A stretch of DNA of 8,365 nt from an uncultured Bacillota bacterium. Lineage in GTDB: Bacteria; Bacillota; Clostridia; Peptostreptococcales; Anaerovoracaceae. This document shows, piece after piece, positions 5,701 to 8,365 of the stretch. Each line of letters begins with the position of its first letter. Positions within the stretch are counted from its first letter, which is position 1. The notes under the pieces were generated by a model that was not told the DNA's origin, ran no database searches, and saw only the letters and a list, made by a program, of their open reading frames with translations. Position numbers and translations under genes: made by a program. Where the stretch lies: NCBI GenBank assembly GCA_946638265.1, contig CAMPBN010000043.1, positions 1 through 8,365 on the forward strand. The letters are read 5' to 3'.

Positions 5701-8056
5701 GGACCTGGCTTGGGCAGTGGATGAAAAGGGCACACCTGTATCCATGAGCGGTAAGAATATCCATTATGTGAAGATCTACAATCCTATCATTTTCGATGGC
5801 GGCGCCAGAGGCGAAATTTCACCGGAAATTCAGGGAATAGTCAGAGCCAAAGCGGCAAATGTTTCGGATAACACCAATGGTGTGGGTAAATCGAGTCCGC
5901 TGACAAAATTTGAAATCAACGGAAAAGAAGTGACAGTGAAAGCAACAACTTTCAATTACACATTTGACGCAAAGGGCGCTTCCACACTGAAAGTGAAGCC
6001 GACTGCGACAAATGCGAATGCCAATATCATCGTGAACGACCAGTATGTAGTATCCGGCACTGATTCCCATCTTTTGATGGGCACCGACAAGTTCAGGATC
6101 ATCGTGCAGGAAGGCAATAAAACTCCGTTGATTTACACCATCACGGTGAACAATGTGAAGACTCCTGCCAAGAATGCAGATCTGAAATCCGTATCCCTGA
6201 TTCCGGGCGAGATCGGAGCAAGCCGCGACAGCGAAGGCAATTTCACAGCCGAGATCCCGGCAGATACATCTGCTGTAAGGATCAAGGCAGTGCCGATGAA
6301 TAATGAAGCAAAAGTTGCCATCGAGAGCGACAGGACTGCTACCGAAGACAATGACTGGACGGGTGGCGACAACATCGCGGTGCCTGCAGGCGGCAGCAAG
6401 GAAGTTAATATTGCAGTTACTTCCAAGGACGGCACAGTCAGCAAGACAGTCAAGCTCACTATAAACAGAAAAGCGGAAACTTCTCAGGCTGAGCAGGACG
6501 CCAAGATCAAGGTGACATTCACTCTGGTGGGTGACGAAAACCACGGCACTCCGGAAAGCCACAAGAAGTTTGAAACATGGATCGAAAAGACTACGGTTTC
6601 AGTGAATAAGGGCGCAACTGTCAAGGAATTGACGGACAAGATGCTCATCGACAACAATATGCCTTTCACCACCAAGAGCCATGGCAACTACATTGCCGAG
6701 ATTAACGGTCTCGGCGAATTCGACAATGGCCCGAACTCCGGATGGATGTACAGCGTGAACGGCGTGGAGCCTGAAGAGGGATACGGAACTTATGTCCTCT
6801 CCGCAGGAGATAATGTAAAGTGGTTCTACACGGACGACTATACGAAAGAAGAAAGCTCCAAGAAGTGGAATAAGGACAAGAACCAGCAGGAGGCGGTAGC
6901 CGATGAGCAAAAGCCGACAGGTGAAGCACCTGCCAAGCAGGAAGTAAAAGAAACGGTAACACCTGAAGCTAAAGTGGATGCAAAGGGCGAGGCTGCGGTA
7001 AAAGTCGATGCAGATGATATGAAGGCAGTTATAGCAGAGGCCAAGTCCGATGCAGCTACCAACATCGAAATCGCACCAAAGGGTGCGGAGAATGCATCCA
7101 AGATAACCGTGGATATTCCAAAGGAAAGTATCGAAAGCGTCGGCAGGGGCACTGCCGCATCGCTTACGGTAAAGAGTGATATCGGTGAAGTGAAGATCCC
7201 GAATGCGGAATTGAAAGTACTTGCAACAGGCGGTAAGAGCGGAGATGTCAGCATCACTATCGAAAAGGTAAAGGACGCTGCGGGTAGCGACACGGGTGCC
7301 GTGAAGTTTGAACTTGCTGCTGGTGGCAGTAAGGTGGAAAAGACCGAAAAACCGATAGTGGCTGCTATACCGGCAGCAAATGCCACAGCAGGCATGACCA
7401 TGGTGCTGGTACACGAAGACGGCAGCGAAGAGATTCTCAAGAAATCCGTTGTTGAAGACGGCAAGGCTGAGGGGCTGGTACCGGGTTCATGCGTGGTGAA
7501 ACTGGTGGATAAGGCCGTGAAATTTGCAGATTCCGCAAATCATTGGGGAAAATCCGCAATAGATTTTGTGTCTTCACGCGGAATTTTCAACGGCGTTTCG
7601 GCCACTGCCTTCGATCCGAATGCCAAGACAGGCAGAGGTATGGTAGTAACAGCCCTTTGCAGACTGGAAGACGGAAAAGCAAACGGTGCAGCCAAGTACG
7701 GTGATGTACAGAGCGGCCAGTGGTACAGCGACTCTGTGGCATGGGCTGACGAAAACGGCATCGTGACCGGTGACGGCAACGGCTTCAACCCTAACGGACT
7801 TGTCAGCCGCGAAGCTATTGCAACCATGCTCTACAGATATGCAAAATATCTGGGTCTGGACACAAGCGTCAAAGCTTCGATAAATGCTTACGGCGATGCT
7901 GCCAATGTGGCTCCTTGGGCAAAAGATTCCATGGCATGGGCGATTGGCAGCGGCATCATCCGTGGCAACGAAAAGGGCAACCTGGCTCCGGGCAGCGAAG
8001 CTTCAAGAGTCGAGTTTGCAACCATGATCGAACGCATGGTCAAGTGCATGCTGTAA
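2798..8056 (+). CDS. B12-riboswitch-controlled secreted multidomain protein with DUF4430 (transcobalamin-like) domain and three SLH domains
   Basis: 1752 residues. A Sec signal peptide (MKRYLTSLKK, hydrophobic core to about 22) has a likely cleavage AFA/DE after residue 39. Then: an unassigned N-terminal region (40-180); an atrophied Ig-like domain beginning SWDYIKAANKSADYVV (about 185-300); a PEGA-like beta domain (305-390); cadherin-like beta-sandwich modules (about 390-515, 516-636, and further ones about 1034-1119 and 1126-1225); a central module (about 732-1020) with LGSFGGSIVYYFDEPL, WYELAGS and GEISPEI; DUF4430 (about 1235-1353) with SGWMYSVNG; a Lys/Glu/Ala-rich linker and beta domain (1354-1570); and three SLH domains (1575-1750). 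SLH motifs are degenerate (TGRG, SREA, SRVE). It should be exported and bound to the wall polymer. Control by a cobalamin riboswitch plus a domain related to the C-terminal domain of transcobalamin and intrinsic factor suggests corrinoid capture at the surface; binding itself is inferred. It appears to be a single-gene transcript ending at 8184-8233. Confidence 0.95.
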   Translation: MKRYLTSLKKCICILMAVAMVLGCGTADPLHFGAGAAFADEKTPAELLYDYFNAHKATGTALEIPFGTGEGEFTNAQAFVKAECVKVLKAADPDMEISENDIEVSGKWGAMPGTVGSGTPLMETVMDSYGNLTQTHENPALNPSVQKLDIAFKGQAVDQIGNVYFHVAPLSVSEQEKVDMEASVISWDYIKAANKSADYVVNPLGQTSGSTTSLKAAPAVFNAKDKNNPDDKGVTVEYSIRYDGEGDDPGCLKLAGGKTTITRPNVGEEDAPYTITAKVTSNTDTDITTTIDIPVTIPAFAGCEVPFRLSPADATITITDSVYKAPVAEKYITAGSEEGLKTAILHKSVTDGNQSFDYVVEREGYVTKKGSVAVNGNMPEVAVTLTQSSEDDTKLSDLIVTDPVPGSVNIKTPMAAFDPDTTEYSMTVGAVDSITIQPEAAVAGATVSVNYHTTATNAKKGTFTKKTVNPGATLRCYLKPGEAEAITTDITITVTAPAGSSQAVKTKDYVIHVTRGYETFPMEGLTLTTTYKDGMTSNAAKNNRVTPAEETLTPAVNSGGIENRYVYTVNYLAESVTLKPTAAASAKSIKINGETVANKANSAAIPLAEGNNNIKIEVVGSDDHTYEYNILVHKKKELSIKKLEIEGGASFEPALGWVASMNFPKDADTFKLKVYTAEGSKISVTDVAGTYDPEQPITIPTNGSDKFFPDTTISTTYTIDCEEWTDSQVYVTGFRRIGPEGADSVVSYLPAPGQFVNLDSYNNPLRTLGGISSSGMVTLGSFGGSIVYYFDEPLTDDNRNPYGVDFIVFGNVFANSDGSSSAGASEPASVMVSDDGKTWYELAGSSYYDGAAKHNIKVTYTNNDTQFKQAEDVPWRAQDGSNGLVLKNSYHKQPYYPNPAIYDKYNVGVSANSTYGANSVSFTGTLCNWYFTPYYGYGDAHLQNVSMGNTASNPYAQNHYVDCNGDGMDLAWAVDEKGTPVSMSGKNIHYVKIYNPIIFDGGARGEISPEIQGIVRAKAANVSDNTNGVGKSSPLTKFEINGKEVTVKATTFNYTFDAKGASTLKVKPTATNANANIIVNDQYVVSGTDSHLLMGTDKFRIIVQEGNKTPLIYTITVNNVKTPAKNADLKSVSLIPGEIGASRDSEGNFTAEIPADTSAVRIKAVPMNNEAKVAIESDRTATEDNDWTGGDNIAVPAGGSKEVNIAVTSKDGTVSKTVKLTINRKAETSQAEQDAKIKVTFTLVGDENHGTPESHKKFETWIEKTTVSVNKGATVKELTDKMLIDNNMPFTTKSHGNYIAEINGLGEFDNGPNSGWMYSVNGVEPEEGYGTYVLSAGDNVKWFYTDDYTKEESSKKWNKDKNQQEAVADEQKPTGEAPAKQEVKETVTPEAKVDAKGEAAVKVDADDMKAVIAEAKSDAATNIEIAPKGAENASKITVDIPKESIESVGRGTAASLTVKSDIGEVKIPNAELKVLATGGKSGDVSITIEKVKDAAGSDTGAVKFELAAGGSKVEKTEKPIVAAIPAANATAGMTMVLVHEDGSEEILKKSVVEDGKAEGLVPGSCVVKLVDKAVKFADSANHWGKSAIDFVSSRGIFNGVSATAFDPNAKTGRGMVVTALCRLEDGKANGAAKYGDVQSGQWYSDSVAWADENGIVTGDGNGFNPNGLVSREAIATMLYRYAKYLGLDTSVKASINAYGDAANVAPWAKDSMAWAIGSGIIRGNEKGNLAPGSEASRVEFATMIERMVKCML
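4991..5860 (+). other. Central surface module of the B12-controlled protein
   Basis: The encoded segment contains TLGGISSSG, LGSFGGSIVYYFDEPL, VDFIVFGNVFANSDGS, EPASVMVSDDGKTWYELAGS, DGMDLAWAVDEKG and GEISPEIQG. This succession (an opening FGGSI strand, a DF-x-V-x-GN-x-F strand, an EP-V strand with WYELAGS, a DLAWAVD strand, then GEISPEI) is one I recognise from secreted Bacteroidetes proteins annotated only as cell surface proteins, some of which are encoded in cobalamin-related loci. Here the usual long insertion before WYELAGS is short. The function of the module is not established from sequence. Confidence 0.6.
6500..6855 (+). other. DUF4430 / transcobalamin C-terminal-like domain
   Basis: The segment IKVTFTLVGDENHG opens the domain, followed by FETWIEKTTVSVNKGATVKELTD, an INGLGEFDNGPNSGWMYSVNG core written here in parts (INGLGEF; NSGWMYSVNG), and the final GDNVKWFYTDDYT strand. 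The G-W-x-Y-x-V-N-G core and the closing D-x-V-x-W-x-Y/F strand are diagnostic for DUF4430, whose fold resembles the C-terminal beta domain of intrinsic factor and transcobalamin that covers one face of the corrin ring. Many DUF4430 domains in Firmicutes have no known ligand, so the B12 link depends on the riboswitch. Confidence 0.85.
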
Positions 8057-8076
8057 AATAGGGCAAAAACAGCGCA

Positions 8077-8155
8077 GTGGCCAAATAGCGGCCACCGGCC
8101 TGTAGCGAAAGGCCCGGGCTCGCGAAAAAGTACAAAAGGGCCGGTGAAAGCCCTG
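8077..8155 (+). repeat. GC-rich 3' UTR segment with nested inverted repeats
   Basis: Within 80 bases after the stop there are several complementary pairs: GTGGCC (8077-8082) with GGCCAC (8090-8095); CACCGGCC (8093-8100) with GGCCGGTG (8139-8146); GGCCT (8097-8101) with AGGCC (8110-8114); AGGGC (8137-8141) with GCCCT (8150-8154); and GGGCT (8116-8120) with AGCCC (8149-8153). Several exclude each other, and the second with the last would form a pseudoknot. There is no U tract, so this is not itself a terminator. No known RNA family is recognised. Confidence 0.5.
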
Positions 8156-8183
8156 GTGTAATTTGGAAAAATCAAAAATGTTT

Positions 8184-8233
8184 AAAAAGCATGACTTAGC
8201 GGAGAATTTTCCCCTCGCTAAGTCATACTTTTT
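8184..8233 (+). terminator. Intrinsic terminator after the B12-controlled gene
   Basis: AAAAAG-C-ATGACTTAGCG (8184-8201 region) pairs with CGCTAAGTCAT-A-CTTTTT (8216-8233); the core 11 bp are perfect and the A and T tracts extend the stem on either side. It lies about 130 nt after the stop codon and is likely to work in both directions. Confidence 0.85.
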
Positions 8234-8270
8234 GCCCGAAAACCGCCGGTAGGCCCCGCGCCGGCTTCAA

Positions 8271-8314
8271 AGCTATGACTTAACTCACCAAAAACGTCTT
8301 TTTAAGTCATAGCT
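8271..8314. repeat. Second palindrome with ATGACTTAA stem
   Basis: AGCTATGACTTAA (8271-8283) and its exact reverse complement TTAAGTCATAGCT (8302-8314) enclose an 18-nt loop. The stem shares ATGACTTA with the preceding terminator. Flanking bases give no long U tract on either strand, so a terminator role is uncertain. Confidence 0.6.
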
Positions 8315-8329
8315 CGAATCGATAATGTG

Positions 8330-8349
8330 GCGATTTGCCCGCAAATCGC
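8330..8349. repeat. Third palindrome, GCGATTTGC-CC-GCAAATCGC
   Basis: A perfect 9-bp inverted repeat with a 2-nt centre (in RNA probably 8 bp with a 4-nt loop). ATAAT (8322-8326) and ATTAT (8355-8359 region) may lengthen the stem. It is followed at the window edge by another ATGACTT (8359-8365), which may begin a further hairpin outside the window. Confidence 0.5.
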
Positions 8350-8365
8350 ATCAATTATATGACTT

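Noticed and set aside
8184..8365. Repeated palindromes considered as a CRISPR array or transposon end
   Set aside because: Unit spacing is irregular, the repeats are inverted rather than direct with uniform spacers, and no transposase or cas gene is in the window.

Overview
The window looks like chromosomal DNA of a Gram-positive, S-layer-homology (SLH) type anaerobe of the Clostridia. This is inferred from two large secreted proteins ending in triple SLH domains, strong AAAGGAGGGTGA-type ribosome binding sites, a clostridial-style holin-like mini-toxin and intrinsic terminators. Genus or species cannot be assigned from the sequence alone. Both large genes, and every regulatory element that can be tied to them, read on the + strand. 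The only minus-strand gene proposed is a small antisense RNA.

Layout: (1) 1-1771, the 3' part of a cell-wall-anchored surface protein with beta-helix-like repeats, a proline-rich linker and three SLH domains, closed by a strong terminator at 1821-1867. (2) 1974-2279, a compact cassette that looks like a type I toxin-antitoxin module: a + strand promoter, a tiny upstream ORF overlapping a 24-residue hydrophobic holin-like toxin, a perfect 15-bp hairpin whose U-tract lies on the minus side, and a well-formed minus-strand promoter (TTGACT-17-TATCAT) that would drive a roughly 75-nt antisense RNA ending at that hairpin. A 19-nt inverted repeat links the toxin mRNA 5' end with the region beyond its 3' hairpin. 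(3) 2403-2656, a canonical cobalamin (B12) riboswitch aptamer followed by an intrinsic terminator as expression platform. (4) 2798-8056, a 1752-residue secreted multidomain protein with an atrophied Ig-like domain, several cadherin-like beta-sandwich modules, a central surface-protein module, a DUF4430 (transcobalamin C-terminal-like) domain and three C-terminal SLH domains. (5) 8057-8365, a gene-free tail packed with hairpins: a GC-rich complementary region, a terminator, and a second and third palindrome sharing ATGACTT stems.

The main biological story is region 3 plus 4: a B12-sensing riboswitch placed directly upstream of a wall-anchored protein with a domain related to the C-terminal domain of vertebrate B12 carriers. 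The simplest reading is a surface corrinoid-capturing protein made only when B12 is scarce, repressed by B12 through transcription termination. Binding of cobalamin is an inference. The toxin-antitoxin cassette between the two surface genes appears independent of both.
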